Below, piece by piece: positions 1 to 5,373 of a stretch of 5,537 bases of DNA. The DNA is from DATLAN01 sp035527455. Lineage in GTDB: Bacteria > Planctomycetota > Planctomycetia > Pirellulales > Thermoguttaceae. Made by a program: the position numbers and the translations under genes. Each line of letters opens with the position of its first letter. The first letter of the stretch is position 1. Location: assembly GCA_035527455.1 (NCBI GenBank), contig DATLAN010000377.1, positions 1-5,537 on the forward strand, given 5' to 3'. Below the pieces are notes generated by a model. The model worked only from the letters and a program-made list of their open reading frames with translations. It made no database searches and was not told the origin of the DNA.

Positions 1-1
1 A

Positions 2-175
2 GCCGCTTCGACGTCGCCTATCGAAACCGCTTCGCCGGACGGACTGGGCACCCAATCCATGACCCGCGGCGAGGCCGAACAGATCAAGGAACTTCGGAAC
101 CTCGGCGACAAGATCGACGCCCTGCGCGAAACCGTCGAGAACCAACAACTCAGGCAACCGTCTTGGGGCCCATGA
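2..175 (+). CDS. C-terminal fragment of a protein with a coiled-coil tail, 5' end outside window
   Basis: The frame is open from the left edge to a TGA at 173-175, giving 57 visible residues. The first ~20 are Ser/Thr/Pro/Ala-rich and look like a linker. Residues 24-49 form an amphipathic helix with hydrophobic residues at I28, L31, L34, I38, L41 and V45, a 3-3-4-3-4 heptad spacing typical of a coiled coil. The protein ends with a short polar tail (RQPSWGP). An ATG at 59 could start a 38-residue peptide, but the open frame continues upstream, so a larger gene is more likely. No family can be assigned from this piece. Because the next two genes look like phage structural proteins, the end of a tail tape-measure or other elongated structural protein is a reasonable guess and no more than that. 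Confidence 0.6.
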   Translation, partial: AASTSPIETASPDGLGTQSMTRGEAEQIKELRNLGDKIDALRETVENQQLRQPSWGP

Positions 176-214
176 GAAGCACGACAAGGAGTCATACTGT
201 GAGTATGCGAGCCC

Positions 215-398
215 GAAAATGGGGACTGGCTCCGTCGAGATGCGGTTTCTCAGTGCGATTTCGCGTGGCCGACGGTGCCTGTCCCCTTTTTCGGGCGGTC
301 CACTCGCAACGCCGTGGAAAACGGGGACAGGCACCGAGCCGGCAACGCTTTTCCCGAGTTTTCACACCATCCGCGGCTCGGAGCCAGTCCCCTTTTTC
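215..398. repeat. Outer inverted repeat pair of a nested repeat cluster (GGGGACTGGCTCCG type)
   Basis: The left arm at 215-234 carries the core GGGGACTGGCTCCG (221-234). The right arm at 379-398 carries its exact reverse complement (379-392). Including the flanking A/T run the arms are 20 bp and differ at one position. The arms enclose a second inverted pair (273-336). The arms contain no internal hairpin, so this is a different class from the GTAG doublets further right. The whole cluster lies in the 253-base spacer between the gene ending at 175 and the ATG at 429, where no gene is seen. Sequences of this form are, from memory, dispersed REP-like repeats in Planctomycetota and some other phyla. 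Copy number in this genome cannot be judged from one window. Confidence 0.85.
273..336. repeat. Inner inverted repeat pair (GGGGACAGGCACCG type)
   Basis: The left arm at 273-292 (CGGTGCCTGTCCCC followed by a T run) and right arm at 317-336 (A run, then GGGGACAGGCACCG) are reverse complements over the 14-bp core, with one mismatch over 20 bp. They are separated by 24 bases. The core differs from that of the outer pair at only two places, both T in the outer type and A in this one, so the two pairs are clearly related subtypes. A transcript could fold this pair into a 20-bp stem. The T run after the left arm lies inside the structure, so a simple intrinsic terminator is not indicated. Confidence 0.85.
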
Positions 399-428
399 CA
401 CTGACGGCCTGCAATTCGAGACAAGAAG

Positions 429-1292
429 ATGACCACTGCATTCAAGGAACTGGCCGGGTCGCCCGTGGAGACTTACGGCCCGGAAGGCATGAAGGCCCAG
501 CGGCGAATCCTCGTGGCCTGGGAGAACCGGCACGGCATGGTCGCCGAGTTGCTCGGCGACGGCTACGAGTTCGGCGGCACGCAGCCGGCCCGGTACCCCG
601 ACCGGCCGTACGTCCTGGCGATGCGGGCGAAGCTTCAGCCCTGGCCGAAGTGCCCCGACGAACAAGGGACCTTCGCCGACGTGGCCGAGCAGATCAACAG
701 TTACAGCGGCAAGTACGCCGAGATCGTCGTCGACTACGAACTGCTCGAAACCGGCACCAGCCGGCCCGACCTGCCGGAGCATGAGGAAGAGACGTTCCTC
801 ACCTACCGGATGGATTTCGCCGGCGAATACGTCGAGCTGCCTTCGCACAGCATGGTCTGGACTTCCGACGCCACGATCCCCGTCCCGCCGGAGGCCGTCG
901 CCACGCTGCGCGTGCCCATCACCGAGCACCACGTCACGTGGCATCGCGTGGTCAACCCGCCGTGGCAGGCGATCCGCGACGGCGCCGGCACGGTCAACCA
1001 CGCCGCGTTCATCGGCGCGGCCGCCGAGACCGTGCTCTTCGACGGGGCCACCGCCGAAAAACAGTTCATCGGCATCGACGACCTGATGCTGCCCGAGTTC
1101 GGGTGGCGGATCACTTACGTGTTTCGCGAAAAGGCGATCAAGTACGGCGGCAACGTCTACGGCTGGAACCACGCCTACCGCTCGCTGCCGCACGACGCAC
1201 CGGGCTGGGACAAGCTCAAGGACGGCAACAACGAGAACCGCTACCAGACGTCCGACTTCACCACCCTTTTCCAATTCGCGGCGATCATATGA
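429..1292 (+). CDS. Uncharacterised 287-residue protein, possible phage tail-type structural protein
   Basis: No known family is recognised. ATG 429 is the first ATG after an in-frame TGA at 402-404. Only weak purine-rich sequence (GAGACAAGAAG) precedes it and there is no real Shine-Dalgarno. The product is soluble, with no signal peptide or membrane span. It is rich in aromatic residues and short alternating beta-like stretches, for example AEIVVDYELLE, ATLRVPITEHHVTWHRVV and WRITYVFREKAIKYGG. Its C-terminus (about residues 225-287) is rich in Asn, Tyr, Trp and Asp (GGNVYGWNHAYR and DGNNENRYQTSDF). That composition is common in extracellular or virion proteins. The stop overlaps the next start by ATGA at 1289-1292, so the two are probably coupled and work together. 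A tail or baseplate-like component is inferred mainly from the downstream partner and the coiled-coil gene upstream. A non-phage secreted or structural role cannot be excluded. Confidence 0.8.
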   Translation: MTTAFKELAGSPVETYGPEGMKAQRRILVAWENRHGMVAELLGDGYEFGGTQPARYPDRPYVLAMRAKLQPWPKCPDEQGTFADVAEQINSYSGKYAEIVVDYELLETGTSRPDLPEHEEETFLTYRMDFAGEYVELPSHSMVWTSDATIPVPPEAVATLRVPITEHHVTWHRVVNPPWQAIRDGAGTVNHAAFIGAAAETVLFDGATAEKQFIGIDDLMLPEFGWRITYVFREKAIKYGGNVYGWNHAYRSLPHDAPGWDKLKDGNNENRYQTSDFTTLFQFAAII

Positions 1293-2323
1293 CCCTCGAA
1301 CACGTCCAGCCCGGCAGTCCGCTCAGCGCGGAAGAGCAAAACGCCCTGATCGCCCAGGTCAACGCGGTGGCGCGGCCGGGCACGGCGGGTTCGGCCCAAT
1401 ACGGCACGGCCGGCGTGACCTTCAACGCCCCGCCCGAGGTCCGCATCGGCATCTTCGAGATGACCGAGAAGATGTGGTACCCTTCCGACGACGACCCGCC
1501 GATCCCGCCCGGTCTGGACAGCGTGCCGGACGTCCCCTATACGCTGGCCGCCAGGCGGATCTGGCTCAACCACGCGGACAACCGGTACAACGAGAAGAGT
1601 GATTCCCCCGACACGGTCCTCTACCAGCCGACGTGCCTGCGCGACACCGGCGACACGGCGTGGAGCACGCCGGGTTACGGCATCGGGAGCCGGGTTGCCG
1701 CGGCGTACAACCGGCAGTCGGGCCGCTGGGAGATCCTCGAACGCCCGCCGTACACCGCGCGGATCGAGCTGGCCGAAGGCGAAGTCTACATGCCCGGCGA
1801 CGCCAGCGTCGACGCCCACCTGATCGACGATCCGGACGAGCCGGTGGTCACCGTCTACCAGGCGTCGTCTCATCACCGCTTCGGCATCGGCCGCGGCGGC
1901 AGCGCCGCGAATCCGCACAACGGCACCGAAGGCTACGCCGTCTGGCAGCCCGTGCGACGCCGCTGGGAATTGATGACGCTCGACGCGAAGCTCCTCTGCG
2001 AAGGCGTGGCGGACAACTACATCGACCAGGGCGCCTCGGGCACGGTGTCGCTCTGGTGGAAGGACTACGCCACGGGCAACCTCGCCGACAGCGGGCGGAG
2101 CGTCACGGCGCTGAACTGGTGCGGCCCGAGCATCCGGCCCGGCGACCACGTCGTCGTCGGCTACGACCGGCACGAAGATCGCTGGACGATCGTCGAACAG
2201 GAAGGCGGCGTGGTCGTCGCCAACGGCGTCTCGGTAGTCCCGGCAAGAACCATCCAATTCCTCGGAGCCGGCGTCACCGTAGCCGTCGTCGGCGGAACCA
2301 CGGCGCAGGTGACGATCCCGTGA
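1289..2323 (+). CDS. Uncharacterised 344-residue beta-repeat protein, possible tail fibre or tail-tip protein
   Basis: The start is set at ATG 1289, inside the ATGA overlap with the preceding gene. The frame is open upstream to a possible start at 938, but that stretch lies inside the preceding gene and reads as low-complexity Arg-rich shadow. The N-terminus (MTLEHVQPGSPLSAEEQNAL) is followed by a region with mixed Asp/Pro segments. Three copies of a motif, aromatic-x6-Trp-(E/T)-(I/L), end in W147, W226 and W299: VAAAYNRQSGRWEILE, YAVWQPVRRRWELMT and VVVGYDRHEDRWTIVE. They are spaced 79 and 73 residues apart, which suggests tandem beta domains of about 75 residues. The last 30 residues (IQFLGAGVTVAVVGGTTAQV, then TIP) resemble C-terminal beta strands seen in many phage tail and fibre proteins. 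No enzyme motif, signal peptide or membrane span is seen. The tail-fibre reading is inference; the repeat is direct. Confidence 0.82.
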   Translation: MTLEHVQPGSPLSAEEQNALIAQVNAVARPGTAGSAQYGTAGVTFNAPPEVRIGIFEMTEKMWYPSDDDPPIPPGLDSVPDVPYTLAARRIWLNHADNRYNEKSDSPDTVLYQPTCLRDTGDTAWSTPGYGIGSRVAAAYNRQSGRWEILERPPYTARIELAEGEVYMPGDASVDAHLIDDPDEPVVTVYQASSHHRFGIGRGGSAANPHNGTEGYAVWQPVRRRWELMTLDAKLLCEGVADNYIDQGASGTVSLWWKDYATGNLADSGRSVTALNWCGPSIRPGDHVVVGYDRHEDRWTIVEQEGGVVVANGVSVVPARTIQFLGAGVTVAVVGGTTAQVTIP

Positions 2324-2329
2324 AGAAAG

Positions 2330-2420
2330 AATGACGAATGACGAATGACGAATGTCTAATGACGAATGACGAATGACGAATGACGAATGACGAATGACGA
2401 ATGACGAATGTCTAATGACC
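2330..2420 (+). repeat. Tandem heptamer array, 13 units of AATGACG and variants
   Basis: Thirteen consecutive 7-bp units start six bases after the stop codon at 2323. Units 1-3 and 5-11 are AATGACG, units 4 and 12 are AATGTCT, and unit 13 is AATGACC; the pattern then decays. Because 7 is not a multiple of 3, TGA appears in every + frame, so the array blocks read-through translation. On the - strand it is open in all three frames and encodes repeated VIRHSSF, a spurious ORF. An opposed array of the same two unit types follows at 2465-2506. Similar simple heptamer arrays occur between genes in planctomycete genomes (recollection, unverified). Confidence 0.95.
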
Positions 2421-2464
2421 AATGCTCGGGAACGATTCCAGAGATACGCCTCGCTTCACCTTTT

Positions 2465-2506
2465 CGTCATTCGTCATTCGTCATTAGACATTAGACATTA
2501 GACATT
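2465..2506 (-). repeat. Opposed heptamer array, 6 units (CGTCATT x3, AGACATT x3)
   Basis: Six exact 7-bp units, three CGTCATT then three AGACATT, are the reverse complements of the AATGACG and AATGTCT units in the array at 2330-2420. The 44 bases between the arrays (2421-2464) show no repeat or gene. Up to six units could pair with the upstream array to form a long stem or cruciform, though the order of the two unit types is not perfectly mirrored. The array ends 18 bases before the ATG of the glycosyltransferase gene at 2525 and would form most of its leader if transcription starts upstream. Confidence 0.93.
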
Positions 2507-2524
2507 CAGCCTCCTCGCCTCCCC

Positions 2525-3559
2525 ATGACCGATCACCTCTTCATCTCTGGTTATCCCGGCGACCTCGGTGGGGCCAACACCGAACTTTGGCACACCGTCA
2601 GGCTGTGGCGGAAGTTCGGCTTGGAGGTGACGCTGATCCCGACTTGGAAGGCCGATCCTAGGCGGCAAACCCGGCTGGAGGCGATCGGATGCGGCACGGC
2701 CGAAGGCAATCCGGACAATCTCCACGCCGTCGCCGGCCTGGCCGGCGGCGTGGTGGTCTCGATGTGCAACACGAAGTTCCTCGCCGTCGCCGAGCGGTTT
2801 CGCGAGCTGGGCTGCCGGATCGTCTGGGTCGGCTGCATGAACTGGCTGTTTCCCGAGGAACGGCTGCACTATCGCAAGTGCGGCCCGTTCGAGCGGCACG
2901 TCTTCCAGAGCCGCTACCAGCACGATCAGCTTGTGCCGCAACTGCGCAAGTTCGGCTACGACGACGCCCGGGGAAGAATCATACGCGGGGCATTGGCGTT
3001 GGAGGAGTTTCCTTTTCGCCCGCTGCCACATCCGCCCGAGAGCATGTTCACCGTGGGGCGGATCAGCCGTGCGGCAATCGACAAATACTCGCCGCGGACG
3101 TGGGAGATTCTTGCGAAGATTCCCCATCCGATCCGTGCCCGGCTGTTGGGATTCGATGAGGAAATCCGCCGCCGGCTCGGGCCGACGCCGCGTTGGGCCG
3201 AGTGCCTCGCTCCCGGCAGCCAAGCGCCGCGGGAGTTCCTCGCCACGCTGCACGCGATGGTCCACGCCGGCGGTCGGGCGACGGAGAACTGGCCGCGGGT
3301 CGGTCTGGAGGCGATGGCCGCCGGCGTTCCGGTCGTGGCCGACCACCGCGGCGGATGGCGCGAGATGATCCGGCACGGCCAGACCGGATACCTGTGCGAA
3401 AACGACGACCAGTTCGCCTACTACACGGCACGTCTGGCCTACGACGAAGAGCACCGGCAGCAGATAGTCCGCCAGGCCCGGCGCGAGCTTGAACAACGGT
3501 TGGCCAATCCCGAGACGATTTGGGAGCAATGGAAGGAATTGCTGGAGGGGCTGGCTTGA
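2525..3559 (+). CDS. GT4-type (GT-B fold) glycosyltransferase
   Basis: This 344-residue protein is predicted to transfer a sugar from an activated (probably nucleotide) donor to a growing glycan, with retention of configuration, in the cytoplasm or at the inner face of the membrane. The N-terminal half has a Gly-rich entry motif after a first beta strand (SGYPGDLGGANTEL, residues 8-21). The C-terminal half opens with FTVGRISR (G178-R182). It carries the family's E-x7-E signature, E254 to E262 in ENWPRVGLEAMAAGVPVVAD, followed by GGWREMIRHGQTGYL as in GT4 donor-site loops. Length is slightly short for the family (often 350-400) but both domains appear present. No signal peptide or membrane helix is seen. 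ATG 2525 is the first ATG after an in-frame TAG at 2492, with no Shine-Dalgarno. Two further glycan genes follow. Donor and acceptor cannot be read from sequence. Confidence 0.9.
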   Translation: MTDHLFISGYPGDLGGANTELWHTVRLWRKFGLEVTLIPTWKADPRRQTRLEAIGCGTAEGNPDNLHAVAGLAGGVVVSMCNTKFLAVAERFRELGCRIVWVGCMNWLFPEERLHYRKCGPFERHVFQSRYQHDQLVPQLRKFGYDDARGRIIRGALALEEFPFRPLPHPPESMFTVGRISRAAIDKYSPRTWEILAKIPHPIRARLLGFDEEIRRRLGPTPRWAECLAPGSQAPREFLATLHAMVHAGGRATENWPRVGLEAMAAGVPVVADHRGGWREMIRHGQTGYLCENDDQFAYYTARLAYDEEHRQQIVRQARRELEQRLANPETIWEQWKELLEGLA

Positions 3560-3579
3560 CCCGAAGTGGCAGAAAAGAC

Positions 3580-3686
3580 GTAGCTGGATTCGCAAGAATT
3601 CTGCAAGACACGACACCTCGTCGCAATCGTGAGTTCGTCAGTGAGTTCGTCCGGGGATTCTCTGAATTCTGTGCAAATTCAGCTAC
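3580..3686. repeat. Imperfect inverted GTAG doublet (REPIN/BIME-like)
   Basis: The left arm (3580-3601) and the reverse complement of the right arm (3664-3686) match except for two transitions and one inserted base. Each arm, read inward, begins GTAGCT and continues into its own small hairpin: GGATTC-GCAA-GAATTC on the left, and GAATTT-GCACA-GAATTC on the right (read on the - strand), each with one G-T wobble. GTAG 5' of a short hairpin, in an inverted pair, is the described layout of REP doublets acted on by RAYT transposases. The element fills most of the 146-base spacer, beginning 20 bases after the stop at 3559 and ending 19 bases before the next ATG. Confidence 0.8.
3629..3652 (+). repeat. 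12-bp tandem duplication inside the GTAG doublet
   Basis: GTGAGTTCGTCA (3629-3640) is followed directly by GTGAGTTCGTCC (3641-3652), matching at 11 of 12 positions. It sits in the 62-base centre between the two arms of the inverted doublet. It may reflect slippage during replication through the hairpin. No function is evident. Confidence 0.75.
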
Positions 3687-3705
3687 GGGGTAGAAACCCG
3701 CCGCC

Positions 3706-4629
3706 ATGAAGATCCTGCTCACCTGCAGCCCGCACCCGCAACTGCGAAACCTCGGCGACCACGCCCAGGCGATCTGCATCCACCGGTGGCTCGAGAAACA
3801 TTGGCCGGGCGTGCCGGTGCGCGAATTCACCAAGCTCGCCCCGATCGACGAGGTCCAAGCGGCCGCACGGCCCGGCGACTTGATCTTCATCCAGTCCGGC
3901 GGCAACATGGCCAACCGGGCCACGCTCTCCGAAGGGGTCCGGTGCGAAGTGATTCGGGCGTTTCCCGGCCACAAGATCGTACAATTGCCGCAGACCGTCT
4001 CGTTTACCGGCGACGTGCTGGCACGGGCGAAACGAATCTACAACGCCCACGGCGACCTGACGATCCTGGCGCGCGACCCGCGCAGCTTCGAGCTGGCCGG
4101 GGAGTATTTCCCCCAGTGCAAAGTGGGAATGTTCCCGGATTTCGTGCTGGGATATCCGTACGAGCCGCCGGCGGCCGGACGGGCGCGGAGCGGGGCGTTG
4201 CTCTGCCTGCGCGACGACGACGAATCGATCCTTACGGACCGGCAGAAAAGGGCGCTGAGGGACGCGGCCGCCGAGGTGGCCGGCGAGGTGACCGCGCTCG
4301 ATACGGTCTTGCCCGACGACGTGCGAGACCGCCGGCGTGAAGTGCGGAGTATGCTCGATCGGTTCGCCGCCTGTCGCGTTGTCGTTACCGATCGGCTGCA
4401 CGGAACGATCTTCGCCATCGTCACCGGCACGCCCTGCGTCGTGCTCCGTACGGTCGATCACAAGCTGGACGCTTCCCGTCATTGGTTCGGCGACCTGCCG
4501 CACGTGGTGTTTGCCCAGCGGCGCACGTTGTCCGAGGCGTTGACGGAGGCATTGAACGCGACGCCCACCAACTCGATCGACTTCAACGCACGGTGGTTGG
4601 ACCAGATCCCGGAGTTTCTGCACCTTTAA
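3706..4629 (+). CDS. Polysaccharide pyruvyl transferase family protein (PF04230 type)
   Basis: Members such as CsaB, ExoV and WcaK move a pyruvyl group from phosphoenolpyruvate onto a sugar as a ketal, adding negative charge to cell-surface or exopolysaccharides. The 307-residue product shows the family features in order: a beta strand then NLGDHA (15-20), the Gly-rich QSGGNM (63-68), QLPQTVSF (93-100), ARDPRSFELA, PDFVL, a second-domain strand LLCLRDDDES, and the hallmark VVTDRLHGTIFA with H232 next to G233, followed by GTPCVVL and DHK. Length is normal for a single-domain member. An in-frame TAG at 3691-3693 makes ATG 3706 the only credible start, and no Shine-Dalgarno is present. Flanked by two glycosyltransferases on the same strand, it probably decorates the glycan they make. 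Some family members act on other substrates, so pyruvylation itself is inferred. Confidence 0.92.
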   Translation: MKILLTCSPHPQLRNLGDHAQAICIHRWLEKHWPGVPVREFTKLAPIDEVQAAARPGDLIFIQSGGNMANRATLSEGVRCEVIRAFPGHKIVQLPQTVSFTGDVLARAKRIYNAHGDLTILARDPRSFELAGEYFPQCKVGMFPDFVLGYPYEPPAAGRARSGALLCLRDDDESILTDRQKRALRDAAAEVAGEVTALDTVLPDDVRDRRREVRSMLDRFAACRVVVTDRLHGTIFAIVTGTPCVVLRTVDHKLDASRHWFGDLPHVVFAQRRTLSEALTEALNATPTNSIDFNARWLDQIPEFLHL

Positions 4630-4630
4630 C

Positions 4631-4684
4631 GTAGCCATCTCGCTCCGCGAGATGCGGCCTCGTCTCGCGGAGCGAGACGGCTAC
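4631..4684. repeat. Inverted GTAG doublet with paired-base covariation (REPIN-like)
   Basis: Two 24-bp arms, 4631-4654 and 4661-4684, are inverted around a six-base centre (CGGCCT). Each arm, read from its outer end, is GTAGC followed by an 8-bp hairpin with a 3-nt loop: CATCTCGC/GCGAGATG on the left, CGTCTCGC/GCGAGACG on the right. The arms differ at two positions, and these are the two partners of a single base pair inside each small hairpin (A4637-T4653 versus G4662-C4678). The change therefore keeps the arm hairpins intact while weakening the long stem. The layout matches REP doublets. It starts two bases after the stop at 4629 and ends eight bases before the next ATG, so it may also affect transcript ends or translation. 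No T run follows, so a classic terminator is not indicated. Confidence 0.9.
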
Positions 4685-4692
4685 TATACGAC

Positions 4693-5373
4693 ATGACCCT
4701 TACCGTTTGCCTGCTGAACTGGAAACGCCCGGCGAATCTCCGCCGCATCCTCGACCGGTTGGCCGAGCAGACGCTGCGGGCCCAGATGGCGATCTTCCTG
4801 TGGAACAACGCCCTGGAGCCGTTTCACCATCCGGCGGTCGATTGGCAGGTGGACTCCGGCCGCAACGTGATGTGCCCGCCGCGATGGTGGATGGCCGCGC
4901 AGGCGGAAACGCAGTTCGCGGTCAGCCTGGACGACGACCTGCTGCCGGCCGACCCGCGCGTGTTGGAGGACGCCGTACGCGTGGCGCGACGGCAGACGGC
5001 CGACCGGGCGATCGGCCCCTTCGGCGTGATCCTTCAGCCGGGCCGGCCGTACGCGCAGCACCTCGACGCCCGATGTCCGCCGCAAGACACGCCGGTCGAT
5101 ATGGTCCAGGGACGCTGCCTCCTGGTGCGAACGGCGGCTCTCCGCTCGGCGTTGAAACTCGGCGACCTCTGCGGCGACGTGGGCGGCGAGGACGACATTA
5201 TCGTTTGCGGTGCGCTGGCGGCCGGCCGGCGACGGCACCACCTCGTGCCGGGGATTTTTCAGGGACGTTTCGAGGAACTGCCCACCGGCAACGAGGCCAT
5301 CGAAAGACGTCCCGACCACGCCCGACGAAGGGAAGCGGTCCGGCAGCGGTGGTTTGTCGCCGCGCAGAAATAG
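4693..5373 (+). CDS. Compact GT2-like (GT-A fold) glycosyltransferase
   Basis: This 226-residue protein has the layout of a small GT-A glycosyltransferase. It has an N-terminal strand-helix TLTVCLLNWKRPANLRRIL (residues 2-20) typical of GT2 proteins, a WNN turn near residue 37, and an acidic DXD-type metal and donor-binding site SLDDDLLP (D80-D82). A MVQGRCLLVRTAALR segment follows that resembles the acceptor-side strand, then a second acidic cluster GGEDDI (E166-D168) where GT2 enzymes often carry the catalytic ED. It should transfer a sugar from a nucleotide donor; donor and acceptor are unknown. It is short for GT2 and has no membrane anchor. ATG 4693 is the only start after the TAA of the preceding gene, which lies in the same frame. 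It is preceded by the GTAG doublet with no Shine-Dalgarno. The last 50 bases of the gene are copied in inverted form at the window end. Confidence 0.85.
   Translation: MTLTVCLLNWKRPANLRRILDRLAEQTLRAQMAIFLWNNALEPFHHPAVDWQVDSGRNVMCPPRWWMAAQAETQFAVSLDDDLLPADPRVLEDAVRVARRQTADRAIGPFGVILQPGRPYAQHLDARCPPQDTPVDMVQGRCLLVRTAALRSALKLGDLCGDVGGEDDIIVCGALAAGRRRHHLVPGIFQGRFEELPTGNEAIERRPDHARRREAVRQRWFVAAQK

Noticed and set aside
193..207. Small hairpin CATACT-GTG-AGTATG as a terminator for the gene ending at 175
   Set aside because: The stem is only six bp, AT-rich, and has no following T run.
192..1274. Long - strand ORF (360 codons)
   Set aside because: It is the antisense shadow of the gene at 429-1292 plus the REP-like spacer. 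Composition is low-complexity and no motif is seen, while the + frame has coherent protein composition and a coupled neighbour.
938..1288. Upstream extension of the beta-repeat protein to an ATG at 938
   Set aside because: The extension would lie entirely within the preceding gene in another frame and is Arg-rich low-complexity sequence. The ATGA overlap at 1289 is a much better start.
1241..2422. Long - strand ORF (393 codons) beginning with repeated VIRHSSF
   Set aside because: Its start lies in the heptamer array, which is open in every - frame by construction, and the remainder is the Arg/Val/Asp-rich shadow of the + strand gene at 1289-2323.
2330..2506. CRISPR array
   Set aside because: Units are contiguous 7-mers with no spacers and no cas genes are nearby.
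2498..3616. Long - strand ORF (372 codons) opposite the GT4 gene
   Set aside because: The + strand frame carries the E-x7-E signature and other GT4 motifs; the antisense frame is a GC-rich shadow.
3679..4638. Long - strand ORF (319 codons) opposite the pyruvyl transferase gene
   Set aside because: It mirrors the + gene almost exactly in extent, and the + frame has the full family motif series.
4631..4684. Intrinsic transcription terminator
   Set aside because: The stem is strong but no T run follows on either strand, and the arm structure fits a REP doublet better. A secondary effect on mRNA ends is still possible.
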